Below, piece after piece: positions 42,804 to 51,903 of a DNA stretch of 64,000 nucleotides. The stretch spans positions 94,790 through 158,789 of the forward strand of contig DFJW01000083.1 of NCBI GenBank assembly GCA_002373775.1, written 5' to 3'. The position numbers and the translations under genes were made by a program. Position 1 is the first letter of the stretch. Every line of letters begins with the position of its first letter. The notes under the pieces are model-generated. The model was given only the letters and a program-made list of their open reading frames with translations, did no database searches and had not been told where the DNA came from. The DNA comes from Ruminococcus flavefaciens. GTDB taxonomy: Bacteria > Bacillota > Clostridia > Oscillospirales > Ruminococcaceae.

Positions 42804-43265
42804 TCATTCTGTGTATTTCAGTTTTTCTGCTGTCCAGTCCTTCAGCACTTCAAGCATATCTTCTGCAACTGCTTTCGCTCCTTCAAGGTCATGCTCAAGG
42901 TAATTTCCGCATTCCCTGCGCTCTGAACCGGGTATCTTTCCTGTGAATGCTGCTGTGAATCTGAAGCTTTCCCTGACAAGTCTTATCGCTTCTTCATGGG
43001 ATACACTGTCTCTGAGGATAAGATAAAAACCGGTCCGGCAGCCCATCGGTCCAACATATATGACACTGTCGGAGTATTCACTGTTTCGTGCATAGGTCGC
43101 AAACAGATGCTCAAATGTGTGAAGTGCGCCGTTGGTAAGGAAATCTCCGCCGTTCGGCTTTTTCATGCGTATATCGTATGTGACGGCATCTCCGTCTATA
43201 CGCGAGATGTACATTCCCTTTTCAAGCTTGTCATGGTCTACTGTAAAGCTGGCGATAGTCTTCAT
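42804..43265 (-). CDS. luxS: S-ribosylhomocysteine lyase
   Basis: 153 aa, standard LuxS length. Metal ligands H49-T-F-E-H53 and C119 (ECGNYLEHDL), catalytic Cys76 in MGCRTGF. It splits S-ribosylhomocysteine to homocysteine and the AI-2 precursor, detoxifying S-adenosylhomocysteine. The homocysteine is the natural substrate for the transsulfuration enzymes encoded at 49.8-51.9 kb. GGGAGTGAT lies inside the end of the preceding aminotransferase gene (4-bp gap), so the two are co-transcribed. Confidence 0.97.
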   Translation of the reverse strand: MKTIASFTVDHDKLEKGMYISRIDGDAVTYDIRMKKPNGGDFLTNGALHTFEHLFATYARNSEYSDSVIYVGPMGCRTGFYLILRDSVSHEEAIRLVRESFRFTAAFTGKIPGSERRECGNYLEHDLEGAKAVAEDMLEVLKDWTAEKLKYTE

Positions 43266-43269
43266 ATCA

Positions 43270-44436
43270 TCACTCCCTCGGCATCTTCTTCCGTATATCG
43301 CTCAGACGCTCAAGCGCATTCTCAAGTGTCTCATTCTTCTTTGCATAATGCAGCCTTATATAGCGGTTTTCCGGCTCTTTGAAGAAGCTGGATCCCGGCA
43401 CTGCTCCCACTCCTACATATTCGGCAAGCCTCTCACAGAAATCAAGATCACTGCTGTAGCCGAATTCGGAAATGTCAAGGAGAATGTAATATGCTCCCTG
43501 CGGAACTGTATGCTGTATGCCTATCCTGTCAAGTCCTTCAAGGAACAGGTCACGCTTCTCTGTATATTTGTCTTGCAGCCATTTATAATAATCGTCTCCG
43601 AAACGCAGTCCGGTCACGGCAGCTTCCTGAAGAGGCGCTGCTGCACCGACTGTGAGGAAGTCGTGGACTTTCTTTACTGTGTCGATGATCTCCGGCGGCG
43701 CTATGACGTATCCCAGTCTCCAGCCGGTTATAGAATAGGTCTTGGAAAGTGATGAGCAGGATATCGTTCTCTCCCACATATCAGGCAGAGATGCCATGTA
43801 TGTATGCTTATAGGGGGCATAGATTATATGCTCATATACCTCGTCGGTTATGACAAATGTATCATACTTCCTTGCAAGGTCTGCTATCAGTTTCAGCTCT
43901 TCATATGTGAATACCTTACCGCAGGGATTTGAGGGATTGCAGAGTATCAGCGCCTTGGGATGCTGTCTGAACGCCTCTTCAAGCACATCTGCATCAAAAC
44001 TGAACTCCGGTGGTATGAGCGGTACATATATCGGCTCTGCTCCGGAAAGTATGGTGTCTGCACCGTAGTTCTCATAGAACGGTGAAAATACTATCACCTT
44101 ATCCCCGGGATTCGTGACGCTCATCATCGCTGCCATCATCGCTTCGGTACTGCCGCAGGTCACAACTATCTCGCTGTTCGGATCAATTTTCCTGCCCATA
44201 AGGCGCGACTGCTTCTCTGCAAGTGCTTCACGGAAATTCTGCGCCCCCCATGTTATGGAATACTGGTGAAAATCTTCTCTTGTAACTTCTGCAAGACGGT
44301 CAAGTATCTCGCGGGGAGGTTCAAAATCAGGGAATCCCTGAGAAAGATTAACTGCGCCGTATTTATTGGATATCCTCGTCATTCGCCTGATGACGGAATC
44401 TGTAAAATTCGCTGTGCGTCTGGAAAGTTCTGGCAT
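43270..44436 (-). CDS. Class I/II pyridoxal-phosphate aminotransferase
   Basis: 388 aa. PLP Lys in SSLSKTYSITGWRLGY, NPSNPCGKVFTYEEL, and C-terminal Arg (NRYIRLHY). This subgroup includes MtnE/YbdL-like methionine and kynurenine aminotransferases as well as aspartate-type ones. Co-transcription with luxS makes a sulfur amino acid or its 2-oxo acid a reasonable substrate, but aromatic and aspartate use cannot be excluded. Start at 44436 has AAGGAG; the longer frame does not. Confidence 0.9.
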   Translation of the reverse strand: MPELSRRTANFTDSVIRRMTRISNKYGAVNLSQGFPDFEPPREILDRLAEVTREDFHQYSITWGAQNFREALAEKQSRLMGRKIDPNSEIVVTCGSTEAMMAAMMSVTNPGDKVIVFSPFYENYGADTILSGAEPIYVPLIPPEFSFDADVLEEAFRQHPKALILCNPSNPCGKVFTYEELKLIADLARKYDTFVITDEVYEHIIYAPYKHTYMASLPDMWERTISCSSLSKTYSITGWRLGYVIAPPEIIDTVKKVHDFLTVGAAAPLQEAAVTGLRFGDDYYKWLQDKYTEKRDLFLEGLDRIGIQHTVPQGAYYILLDISEFGYSSDLDFCERLAEYVGVGAVPGSSFFKEPENRYIRLHYAKKNETLENALERLSDIRKKMPRE

Positions 44437-44495
44437 ATCTATTCTCCTTAAATCAAATGGACGGATATCACATCCGCCCATTAATTATATCATTA

Positions 44496-45836
44496 TCAGA
44501 TGCTGTAGTCAATATTTCTCTCGTCGATAACTCGTCTTGATTTGTGCTCTGAACGTGTATTCAGTCCGCCGTCGGGATGTACAACTACCTTTGCTGGCTT
44601 AACTCCGATTCGAGCCTTCAGTGCTGCGCTTACTTCTGCTGCTACTGTCTCGTCATCCTTATCGACACCAGTTGCCTTCTCAACTTCAACAGCATACTTG
44701 CTTGTGAAGTCCTTCTCAAAAATACGGATCAGATACTCGCCTGTCAGGTCGCTCTGCTCACGGATAACTGCCTCGATATCACTCGGGAATACGTTTACCG
44801 CGGAAACAATGAACATATCGTCCTTTCTGCCGAGAATGTGGATCCTGCCGTGTGTACGTCCGCATTTGCACTTTGTTGTGTCGATGCGTCCGATATCACC
44901 TGTCTTGAATCTGATGAGAGGTCTTGCATGCTTACGGAGAGTTGTGAACACGAGCTCACCTGTCTGGCCGGGTTCAAGCACTTCGCCGGTGTGGATATCA
45001 ACTGTTTCAACGAGGATGTGGTTCTCGGCAATGTGGAGACCGTCATGGTATTCGCACTGTGCTGCGCATGCGCCGAATATATCGGAAAGTCCGTAGAAAT
45101 CGAATACCTCTGCTCCCCAGATGTCTTCGATAGCTTTTCTTGTAGCATCTATGGAACCGCCAAGCTCACCGGCAACGATGATCTTCTTGATGTTGAAATC
45201 CTTCTTCGGATCGTATCCTGCCTTCAGCGCCTTTTCACCGAGCTGCCATGCGTAGGAAGGTGAAGTCCAGATAACAGTTGGCTGATATGTTTTAAGTATG
45301 AAAAGGAGTCGCTCACTCGGAAGTGTGCCGCCCCAGATACATAATGCACCGAGATTCTGTGCGCCGATAACGTCAGGTCCTCCAACGTAGAGCGAGAAGT
45401 TGAGTGCGTGAACGTAACGGTCGTTCGGTCTCATTCCTATCTGCCAGAACCAACGGCTCTCTGTGTCCTGGAACTCATCGAAATCCTTCTTTGTGAAGGG
45501 GCTCATTGTAGGTACTCCTGTCGAACCGGATGATGTGGAAATAAATACTACATCCTCTTCCGGTACGGCTGCAAGTTCACCAAGGAATGAACCTACGCCC
45601 TGTGTGTCACGCTGTGTCTTCTTATTGATGTACGGGAATTTCTGAATATCCTTGAGTTCCTTGATGTCCTCCGGCTTAACACCTGCTTCGTCAAATGAAC
45701 GCTTGTAGTAAGGCGCGTTGTCATATGCGAATTTTACGATCTCCTTGAGATCTTCAAGCTGCTTCTTTTCAAGTTCTTCCCTCGGAAGTGTCTCAAGTTC
45801 CTCATTCCAGAATTTATTGTTTACATCTCTGCTCAT
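44496..45836 (-). CDS. Phenylacetate-CoA ligase-family acyl-CoA synthetase (AMP-forming)
   Basis: 446 aa, PaaK-like. ATP loop STSSGSTGVPTMSPFT, DFYGLSDIFG and RFKTGDIGRID, and the C-terminal domain GRKDDMFIVSAVNVFPSDIE. Activates a carboxylic acid to its CoA thioester through an acyl-adenylate. It follows a four-gene 2-oxoacid:ferredoxin oxidoreductase operon but has its own LysR-type promoter. Together they could interconvert a carboxylic acid and the one-carbon-longer 2-oxo acid. Aryl, branched-chain or sulfur-containing acids are all possible. ATG 45836 follows AAGGAGG. Confidence 0.9.
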   Translation of the reverse strand: MSRDVNNKFWNEELETLPREELEKKQLEDLKEIVKFAYDNAPYYKRSFDEAGVKPEDIKELKDIQKFPYINKKTQRDTQGVGSFLGELAAVPEEDVVFISTSSGSTGVPTMSPFTKKDFDEFQDTESRWFWQIGMRPNDRYVHALNFSLYVGGPDVIGAQNLGALCIWGGTLPSERLLFILKTYQPTVIWTSPSYAWQLGEKALKAGYDPKKDFNIKKIIVAGELGGSIDATRKAIEDIWGAEVFDFYGLSDIFGACAAQCEYHDGLHIAENHILVETVDIHTGEVLEPGQTGELVFTTLRKHARPLIRFKTGDIGRIDTTKCKCGRTHGRIHILGRKDDMFIVSAVNVFPSDIEAVIREQSDLTGEYLIRIFEKDFTSKYAVEVEKATGVDKDDETVAAEVSAALKARIGVKPAKVVVHPDGGLNTRSEHKSRRVIDERNIDYSI

Positions 45837-45880
45837 TGTAATTATCCTCCTTAGTATTTCCATCTGTTTGGTATGTTTAT

Positions 45881-45910
45881 ATTATACTCTCTATTCCGGG
45901 ATTTGTCCAA
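45881..45910 (-). promoter_or_regulatory. Promoter of the CoA-ligase gene (LysR-regulon promoter B)
   Basis: Minus strand TTGGACA with TATAAT; spacer 18 counted from TTGGAC or 17 from TGGACA. Same geometry as the promoters at 48832 and 56167. Confidence 0.75.
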
Positions 45911-45929
45911 TACCATAGTTCTATACTGT

Positions 45930-45950
45930 GTTATAGGCAATTCCTATAAC
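45930..45950. promoter_or_regulatory. LysR-type operator B
   Basis: GTTATAGG-CAATT-CCTATAAC, a perfect 8-bp inverted repeat, 17 bp from the TATTGGACA -35 element. It overlaps the porB-like stop codon. Best copy of a motif shared by four promoters in the window. Confidence 0.75.
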
Positions 45951-46837
45951 ACGAAATTCTTTTCTATAAACTCCCATTTCTTGTCACGGGAATCAGTTAT
46001 TATCTTTATATCATCGTCTGTCAGATGACGGAATCTGCCCTGTTTACGGAGATATACGCCTACATCGCTGAATTCCTTAGGCTTGCGGTCAAGTTTGTAT
46101 TCGCCGTTCTCATATTCGGCAAGATACCATAATCCGCAGTCCACAACTTCCCTCGCAATATCAACCGTTGCATCAGGTGCTATGCCCCAGCCAGTGGGAC
46201 AGGGAGCTATTACATGGATGTACTTTGTTCCGTGTATCTGTGATGCCTTTCTGACTTTTTCTATAAAGTCAGGCAGATATCCGATGCTTGCTGTCGCTGC
46301 ATACGGTATACCGTGGGCTGCTGCTATCTCGAACATGTTCTTCTTTGGACGTATATTACCGTGGATGTTCTGTCCTGCCGGAGTAGTCGTCGTCTTTGCT
46401 CCGTAGGGCGTAAGTCCGCTTTTCTGTATGCCTGTGTTCATGTAGGCTTCGTTGTCGTAGCAGATGTAGATGATATCATCATTGCGGTCGATAGCTCCGG
46501 AGAGAGCCTGTATGCCGATATCTGCTGTTCCTCCGTCACCGGCAAATCCAACTGCTGTGAAGTCCTTGTATCCTCTCGCTCTGAGTCCGGCTTCAATGCC
46601 TGTCAGCATGGATGCCGTGCCGGCAAATGTGGAAATTACCGAATTATTTGAGAAGCAAAGCTGAGGAAAATTGAAACCGACTGCTGACATACAACCTGCC
46701 GGAAGTACTGATACTGCATTCTTTCCGAGAACCTTCAGTGCTGCTCTTACTGCTAAGCTCCCGCCGCATCCTGCACAGGCTTTATGACCGTAGAAGTATT
46801 CATCTCTTGATATGCTGTCTGCCACTTTATTTGCCAT
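45944..46837 (-). CDS. 2-oxoacid:ferredoxin oxidoreductase beta subunit
   Basis: 297 aa, PorB/VorB-like. Thiamine diphosphate and Mg site GDGGTADIGIQALSGA with YDNEAYMNTG, plus cluster Cys in HKACAGCGGS. It carries the catalytic thiamine centre that decarboxylates a 2-oxo acid to acyl-CoA while reducing ferredoxin, reversible in anaerobes. Its start overlaps the alpha subunit by 11 bp. Pyruvate or 2-oxoisovalerate-type specificity cannot be settled from sequence. Confidence 0.93.
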   Translation of the reverse strand: MANKVADSISRDEYFYGHKACAGCGGSLAVRAALKVLGKNAVSVLPAGCMSAVGFNFPQLCFSNNSVISTFAGTASMLTGIEAGLRARGYKDFTAVGFAGDGGTADIGIQALSGAIDRNDDIIYICYDNEAYMNTGIQKSGLTPYGAKTTTTPAGQNIHGNIRPKKNMFEIAAAHGIPYAATASIGYLPDFIEKVRKASQIHGTKYIHVIAPCPTGWGIAPDATVDIAREVVDCGLWYLAEYENGEYKLDRKPKEFSDVGVYLRKQGRFRHLTDDDIKIITDSRDKKWEFIEKNFVL

Positions 46838-47996
46838 TGTCCTCTCCTCCTATCCCGATAAAGTTCACACTTTCTGTGCCTTCTGCTATGTCTCTGTAGA
46901 TCTTCTCTATATCTGATGCGGAGATATTGCTGCCGCCAAGTCCGCCTATGAAATTGTAACCGCGGACATCAACGCCAGATTTCTTCAGCGCTGAATTTAC
47001 ATTTGTGAATACTGTTCCTTCATTTCCGAAACTGATGTCCTTTTCAAGCACTGCGTATGCCTTGGCTTTGCTCAGTGCTTCCGATATCTCTTCATTCGGG
47101 AACGGTCTCATGTATCGTATGCGCACAACTCCTGCCTTTACTCCTTTATCACGGAGTTTGTCGGCTGTCTCACGGCAAAGTCCGGCAATGCTTCCAAGGG
47201 TGACTATTATGTACTCTGCATCCTCGGTACGGTAATTCTCGGTCAGACCTGTATACTCCCTGCCGAATATGTCTTTGAATTCATTTTCAGCCTCGGTTAT
47301 CACTTCTCTCGCTGCAAGAAGTCCATGATGTTCCTTGTACTTGAATATATAGTTTGTATCAGGACCGGCGGAAAATGCCATATTTTTCGGAGAATCAAAG
47401 TCTATCCTGTTATCCGTTTCGTATGGCGGAAGGAACTTCTCTGCCTGCTCCTTTTCCGGTATGTCCACGGTCTCATATGTATGGGTTAGTATGAAGCCGT
47501 CCAGATTCGCCATATATGGCGTGGACACACGCTTATCCTCTGCTATCCTGTAACTCATCAGCGCAAGATCAAGTGCTTCCTGTGCATTCTCTGCATAAGC
47601 CTGTATCCAGCCGCTGTCCAGCTGCGAGAGGCTGTCTCGCTGATCTCCGTATATGTTCCATGGAAGTGCTGTTGATCTGTCCGCGTTCATCATTACTATG
47701 GGGAAACGTCCGCCTGACGCATAGTAAAGGCACTCTGCCATGTACAGCAAGCCCTGTGAGGATGTCGCTGTGAAGGCTCTCGCTCCTGCTGCACTCGCTC
47801 CTATGGCACAGGACATCGCGGAATGCTCGGATTCGACATGCACATATTCCGCTTTCAGACTTCCGTCCTCGACCATCTCAGAAAGACGTTCAACTACTAT
47901 GGTCTGCGGTGTTATAGGATATGCGGATATGACCTGAGGACATGCAAGACGTATTCCCTCAGCAAAGGCTTCATTGCCTGACAAGAATTTTTTCAT
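46827..47996 (-). CDS. 2-oxoacid:ferredoxin oxidoreductase alpha subunit
   Basis: 389 aa, PorA/VorA-like. VISAYPITPQTIVVERLSE, the CoA/TPP-proximal AFTATSSQGLLYMAE and EKDISFGNEG near the C-terminus. Forms the catalytic core with the beta subunit. Overlaps the delta gene as ATGA. Confidence 0.93.
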   Translation of the reverse strand: MKKFLSGNEAFAEGIRLACPQVISAYPITPQTIVVERLSEMVEDGSLKAEYVHVESEHSAMSCAIGASAAGARAFTATSSQGLLYMAECLYYASGGRFPIVMMNADRSTALPWNIYGDQRDSLSQLDSGWIQAYAENAQEALDLALMSYRIAEDKRVSTPYMANLDGFILTHTYETVDIPEKEQAEKFLPPYETDNRIDFDSPKNMAFSAGPDTNYIFKYKEHHGLLAAREVITEAENEFKDIFGREYTGLTENYRTEDAEYIIVTLGSIAGLCRETADKLRDKGVKAGVVRIRYMRPFPNEEISEALSKAKAYAVLEKDISFGNEGTVFTNVNSALKKSGVDVRGYNFIGGLGGSNISASDIEKIYRDIAEGTESVNFIGIGGEDNGK

Positions 47997-48286
47997 TTGC
48001 GTTCAGCCTCCATTCCTATCGCTCCTGTACGGCATATCTTTGCACAGATGCCGCAGCCTTTGCAGAAATCATAGTCTATTTCCGCTTTTCCTGCTTTTAT
48101 ACTTATTACTCCGTCCGGACAATAGAGATAACACTGCTCGCATCCTACGCATTTTGCTGCGTCTATCACAGGTCTTATGCTTCTCCAGCCACTGTTGACG
48201 GATACAAGATATCCAGCCTCAAACGAAGTGTTCTCAGGCACTTCACTGAATGTGAAACTCTTCTTTTCCCTTATCTCAGGTCTCAT
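47993..48286 (-). CDS. 2-oxoacid:ferredoxin oxidoreductase delta subunit (2x[4Fe-4S])
   Basis: 97 aa ferredoxin-like. Two complete cluster motifs: CVGCEQCYLYCP and CKGCGICAKICR. Passes electrons from the thiamine centre to external ferredoxin. Overlaps the gamma gene as ATGA. Confidence 0.93.
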   Translation of the reverse strand: MRPEIREKKSFTFSEVPENTSFEAGYLVSVNSGWRSIRPVIDAAKCVGCEQCYLYCPDGVISIKAGKAEIDYDFCKGCGICAKICRTGAIGMEAERK

Positions 48287-48798
48287 CTGAGCACCTCCTC
48301 AGCTGCTTGCAGTATTGCTCTGATATTCTTTTCCTGTATTTTCACAGGCATATATCCCCTTACCGCTTCTGTCGCTTCTTCTCCGGACACTACGCCGGAT
48401 ATACCGACAAGGTATCCGAGCATCACGGTGTTCACGGTTGGAAGACGGTATCCTGATGATATCTTCTCAGCATCTACTGTTACTGCTCCTTCGATCGCTG
48501 TTCTGGAATTGACTATTATCTTTCCGCCTTCTTTAAGAAGATCACGGAATTGCGGACTATAAAGCGTGTCGTCAAGTATCACGATATAATCTGCCTTCTC
48601 TGTCTGGCTCCTGTCAGAAACAGGTCTGCTGTCAAGTTTGGTAAATGCTCTTACCGGTGCTCCGCGTCTTTCAGGTCCGAAGGACGGAAACGCAAGAGCG
48701 TACTTTTCTCCGCCGTTTATCGTATATGCAGCTCCGAGAAGTTTGGCTGCTGTAAATGCTCCCTGACCTCCGCGTCCGAGCCATATTATTTCCTTCAT
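48283..48798 (-). CDS. 2-oxoacid:ferredoxin oxidoreductase gamma subunit
   Basis: 171 aa, PorC/VorC-like, beginning MKEIIWLGRGGQGAFTAAKLL, the family N-terminus, then SFGPERRGAPVRAFTK. Start 48798 follows AGGAGAAG; the longer frame is unsupported. First gene of gamma-delta-alpha-beta, with a LysR-type promoter of its own. Confidence 0.93.
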   Translation of the reverse strand: MKEIIWLGRGGQGAFTAAKLLGAAYTINGGEKYALAFPSFGPERRGAPVRAFTKLDSRPVSDRSQTEKADYIVILDDTLYSPQFRDLLKEGGKIIVNSRTAIEGAVTVDAEKISSGYRLPTVNTVMLGYLVGISGVVSGEEATEAVRGYMPVKIQEKNIRAILQAAEEVLR

Positions 48799-48831
48799 AT
48801 CATCTTCTCCTATACTTGTTGATATGTGTAG

Positions 48832-48861
48832 ATTATACCTCTTTTGCCGCTCATTGTCCAA
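48832..48861 (-). promoter_or_regulatory. Promoter of the oxidoreductase operon (LysR-regulon promoter A)
   Basis: Minus strand TTGGACA and TATAAT, spacer 18 from TTGGAC; 34 bp before the gamma-subunit ATG. Confidence 0.75.
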
Positions 48862-48880
48862 TACAAATGAGTGATCTCAG

Positions 48881-48898
48881 GTTATAGGTTGAGCCTAT
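48881..48898. promoter_or_regulatory. LysR-type operator A
   Basis: Plus strand GTTATAGG-TTGAG-CCTAT, continuing to CCTATAT, 17 bp from the TATTGGACA -35 element. It overlaps the lysR stop codon. Confidence 0.7.
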
Positions 48899-49800
48899 AT
48901 GTTCAGATATGCCTTTATCTCATCAATGTATACCTCTGCCGTTTCACTCAGTATTACGTTCTTCAGGGTTATATACCCTATCTCCATAACTTCATTGTTG
49001 TCGTCAAAAGGTACTGCTGTATAGTCGCTGCCGTTCAGTTCTTCGCAGATTATTCCGGAACATAATGTGTAGCCGTTCAGTCCTATCATCAGGTTAAGCA
49101 TCGTCGCTCTGTCGTTCGCTTTTATCATACGCGGATACTCTGCGGTGCTAAGCAGTTCTTCTGCAAGGTAGAATGTGCTGTTGTCGCCCTGCTCAAAAGA
49201 GAGACAGGGATAATCGGCAAGCTGTTCGAAGGTTATCTTCTTCTCCCCTGCAAGCGGATGACCTTTCCAGAGATAGACATACGGGCTGCATTTCGTCAGA
49301 GTGTGGAATTCAAGTCCGTTTGAATTGAACAGCTTCGTCAGTGACTTGCGGTTGAAATCGTTGAGATATATTATACCGATCTCGCTGCGGAGTGTTGCTA
49401 CGTCGTTTATCACTTCGGCTGTCTTGGTCTCGCGCACTGCAAATTCATATTCCGCTGTATCAAAGCTCTTTACCATTTCTACAAATGCCTTGACGGCAAA
49501 GGAATAGTGCTGGGTGGATACTCCGAATTTCTTCTTGATGTTTTCCTTCCTGATATACTTCTCGGCAAGGACATCAAACTGGCCCACTACCTGTCGGGCA
49601 TACTGGATGAACTCTGCTCCGTCATTCGTAAGTGTAACGCCCCTTCCGCTTCGGTTGAATATCTTTATCCCGATCTCCTTTTCAAGCTCCTGCACTGATG
49701 ATGTCAGTGAAGGCTGTGATACATACAGCTGTTCTGCTGCCTTGTTCATTGATCCTGTCTCGGATATCGCAAGTATGTATTTAAGCTGCTGTAAAGTCAT
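48895..49800 (-). CDS. LysR-family regulator (CysB/CmbR-like role inferred)
   Basis: 301 aa. N-terminal helix-turn-helix LQQLKYILAISETGSMNKAAEQLYVSQPSLTSSVQELEKEIG and a C-terminal effector domain. Fourth gene of the methyltransferase-lyase-synthase-lysR operon, AAGGAGG before the ATG. Four promoters nearby share a dyad with T-N11-A geometry at the place where LysR proteins bind, so it is the likely activator of all four including its own. By analogy to CysB and CmbR the effector may be O-acetylserine or a related sulfur signal; this is inference. Confidence 0.9.
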   Translation of the reverse strand: MTLQQLKYILAISETGSMNKAAEQLYVSQPSLTSSVQELEKEIGIKIFNRSGRGVTLTNDGAEFIQYARQVVGQFDVLAEKYIRKENIKKKFGVSTQHYSFAVKAFVEMVKSFDTAEYEFAVRETKTAEVINDVATLRSEIGIIYLNDFNRKSLTKLFNSNGLEFHTLTKCSPYVYLWKGHPLAGEKKITFEQLADYPCLSFEQGDNSTFYLAEELLSTAEYPRMIKANDRATMLNLMIGLNGYTLCSGIICEELNGSDYTAVPFDDNNEVMEIGYITLKNVILSETAEVYIDEIKAYLNI

Positions 49801-49810
49801 TTTGACCTCC

Positions 49811-50722
49811 TTATTCGTATAGACCGGTACTGAAATATCGGTCGCCGCGATCTGGGAATACTGTTACGATATTTCCCTTGACACCGCTCTTTATAAGCTT
49901 TATAACTGCCGCCATTGCTGCTCCTGATGAGGAACCGGCTATTATTCCTTCAGTCTTTGCAAGCAGACGAGCCGCTGTAAATGCATCTTCGTCGTTTATC
50001 TTTATTACATCATCTACAAGTGTCATATCCATGGTATCAGCTATGAAATCATTGCCGATCCCCTCTATGTTGTAGTCGAAATGTTCACCTCCGCCCATGG
50101 TCGAGCCTTCAGGATCGGCAAGTATGCCCTTGACTGAAGGAGAACGCTCTTTGATATAACGGAGAATACCGGTGTATGTGCCGCCGCTTCCTGCTCCGGC
50201 TACAACATAGTCTATTCTGCCGTCAAGTGCTTCGTATATCTCTCTTCCTGTAGTCTCATAGTGAGCAAGCGGATTGCTCTGGTTCTTGAACTGTTCAAGA
50301 GATACTGATCCGGGTATCTGCGCTTTCAGTTCCTCGGCTTTTGCTACTGCCCCGAGCATTCCAAGTTCACGGGGAGTGTTGATGACTTCTGCTCCGAGTG
50401 CTCTCAGAAGTGCCTGTTTTTCAGCTGAAAACTTCGTCGGCACTACGAATATTATCCTGTAGCCTCTGTTGAGTGCGGCAAATGCTATGCCAAGTCCGGT
50501 GTTGCCTGCGGTGGCTTCAACTATGGTGCCGCCCGGTTTAAGAAGTCCGCGCTTCTCGGCGTCGTTTATCATATAAAGCCCGGTACGATCCTTGACACTG
50601 CCGGAGGGGTTCCATAATTCCAGTTTGGCAAATATGTTCACTCCGTCTGTTCTGTCTATGTTTCCAAGTCTTACAAGAGGTGTATTGCCTATAAGCGACT
50701 GCATTGAATCATAGTAGTTCAT
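49811..50722 (-). CDS. Cysteine synthase / cystathionine beta-synthase-type PLP enzyme
   Basis: 303 aa of the CysK fold: LIGNTPLVRLG, PLP Lys in NPSGSVKDRTG, EATAGNTGLG and GSGGTYTG. It condenses an activated serine with sulfide or homocysteine. Gene order (methyltransferase, this enzyme, cystathionine lyase) matches the reverse transsulfuration operons of Bacillus (yrrT-yrhAB) and Clostridium (ubiG-mccBA), so a MccA-like cystathionine beta-synthase role is at least as likely as plain CysK. GAGGTG before the ATG. Confidence 0.9.
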   Translation of the reverse strand: MNYYDSMQSLIGNTPLVRLGNIDRTDGVNIFAKLELWNPSGSVKDRTGLYMINDAEKRGLLKPGGTIVEATAGNTGLGIAFAALNRGYRIIFVVPTKFSAEKQALLRALGAEVINTPRELGMLGAVAKAEELKAQIPGSVSLEQFKNQSNPLAHYETTGREIYEALDGRIDYVVAGAGSGGTYTGILRYIKERSPSVKGILADPEGSTMGGGEHFDYNIEGIGNDFIADTMDMTLVDDVIKINDEDAFTAARLLAKTEGIIAGSSSGAAMAAVIKLIKSGVKGNIVTVFPDRGDRYFSTGLYE

Positions 50723-50731
50723 GGTATCACC

Positions 50732-51892
50732 TCATCTTATCTCGGAAAGCTCTATTGCATGAGCTATATCTGCTATTATATCGTCTATGCTCTCTATGCC
50801 GACTGAAAGACGGATAAGTCCGTCGGTTATGCCGACTTTTTTGCGGATATCTGCCGGTATGGATGCGTGTGTCATTGTTGCCGGGTGGCATACAAGTGAC
50901 TCCACTCCTCCAAGGCTCTCGGCAAGAGATACGAGTTCAAGGCTCTCAAAAAATTTCTTTATATCGTAGTTTTCATTGAGTTCAAAGGATATCATTGCTC
51001 CGCCGTTCTTAGCCTGTCTGCGGTTCACTTCGTATCCCTGACTGCTTTCAAGTCCGGGATAATATACGTTCTTCACTGCGTTGTTCGATTCAAGGAACTC
51101 TGCTGCCTTTTCGGCGTTGTACACATGTCTGTCCATGCGGACTGCAAGTGTCTTTATGCCGCGTATCAGCAGGAAGGAGTCAAAAGGCGCAAGCACTCCG
51201 CCGGTGGAATTCTGTATGAATGCTATCTGCTCGGCAAGTTCTTTCGTATTCACTACCGCAAGACCGGATACTACATCGCTGTGTCCGCCAAGATATTTCG
51301 TTGCACTGTGAACTACTATATCTGCTCCAAGCTCCAGCGGTCTCTGAAGATAGGGTGTCATGAATGTATTGTCCACTATCACAAGAAGTCCATGCTTATG
51401 TGATACCTCTGCGACAGCTCTTATGTCGGTAACTGTCATGAGCGGGTTTGCCGGGCTTTCGATTATTACTGCCTTTACATCATCTGTTATCTGGCTTTCG
51501 TATACTGTAAGGTCTGTGGTGTCAGCTATGGTATAGTTTATCGAAAAATGATCGAACACCTTGTTGAGCAGTCTGAATGTTCCGCCGTATACGTTGCTGG
51601 AGATCAGGACTCTGTCTCCGCTGTGAAGAAGGCTGAGCACTGCAGTGAGTGCTGCCATTCCGGATGCAAATGCAAATCCTGCTACTCCGCCTTCAAGTTC
51701 TGCGATAAGTGATTCAAGTGCCTCTCGGGTGGGATTGCCTGTGCGCGAATACTCGTATCCGCGCATTTTTCCAAGTCCGTCCTGCTTGTATGTGGATGTC
51801 TGATAGATCGGTATATTTACTGCTCCTGTCCTTTCATCTATGGAGATGCCTCCGTGGATCAGTGCTGTTTCTGTATTATTGAATCTGCTCAT
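50732..51892 (-). CDS. Trans-sulfuration PLP enzyme (cystathionine gamma-lyase/synthase family)
   Basis: 386 aa of the Cys/Met metabolism family. PLP Lys in VVHSATKYLGGHSDVVSG, AFASGMAA, ESPANPLMTVTD, and C-terminal LVCHPATMTHASIP. In this operon context a MccB-like lyase, splitting cystathionine to cysteine, 2-oxobutyrate and ammonia, is favoured; MetB-type synthase cannot be excluded. AGGAGAAATAGAT before the ATG. Note that 2-oxobutyrate is a possible substrate for the co-regulated 2-oxoacid oxidoreductase. Confidence 0.92.
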   Translation of the reverse strand: MSRFNNTETALIHGGISIDERTGAVNIPIYQTSTYKQDGLGKMRGYEYSRTGNPTREALESLIAELEGGVAGFAFASGMAALTAVLSLLHSGDRVLISSNVYGGTFRLLNKVFDHFSINYTIADTTDLTVYESQITDDVKAVIIESPANPLMTVTDIRAVAEVSHKHGLLVIVDNTFMTPYLQRPLELGADIVVHSATKYLGGHSDVVSGLAVVNTKELAEQIAFIQNSTGGVLAPFDSFLLIRGIKTLAVRMDRHVYNAEKAAEFLESNNAVKNVYYPGLESSQGYEVNRRQAKNGGAMISFELNENYDIKKFFESLELVSLAESLGGVESLVCHPATMTHASIPADIRKKVGITDGLIRLSVGIESIDDIIADIAHAIELSEIR

Positions 51893-51903
51893 ATCTATTT
51901 CTC

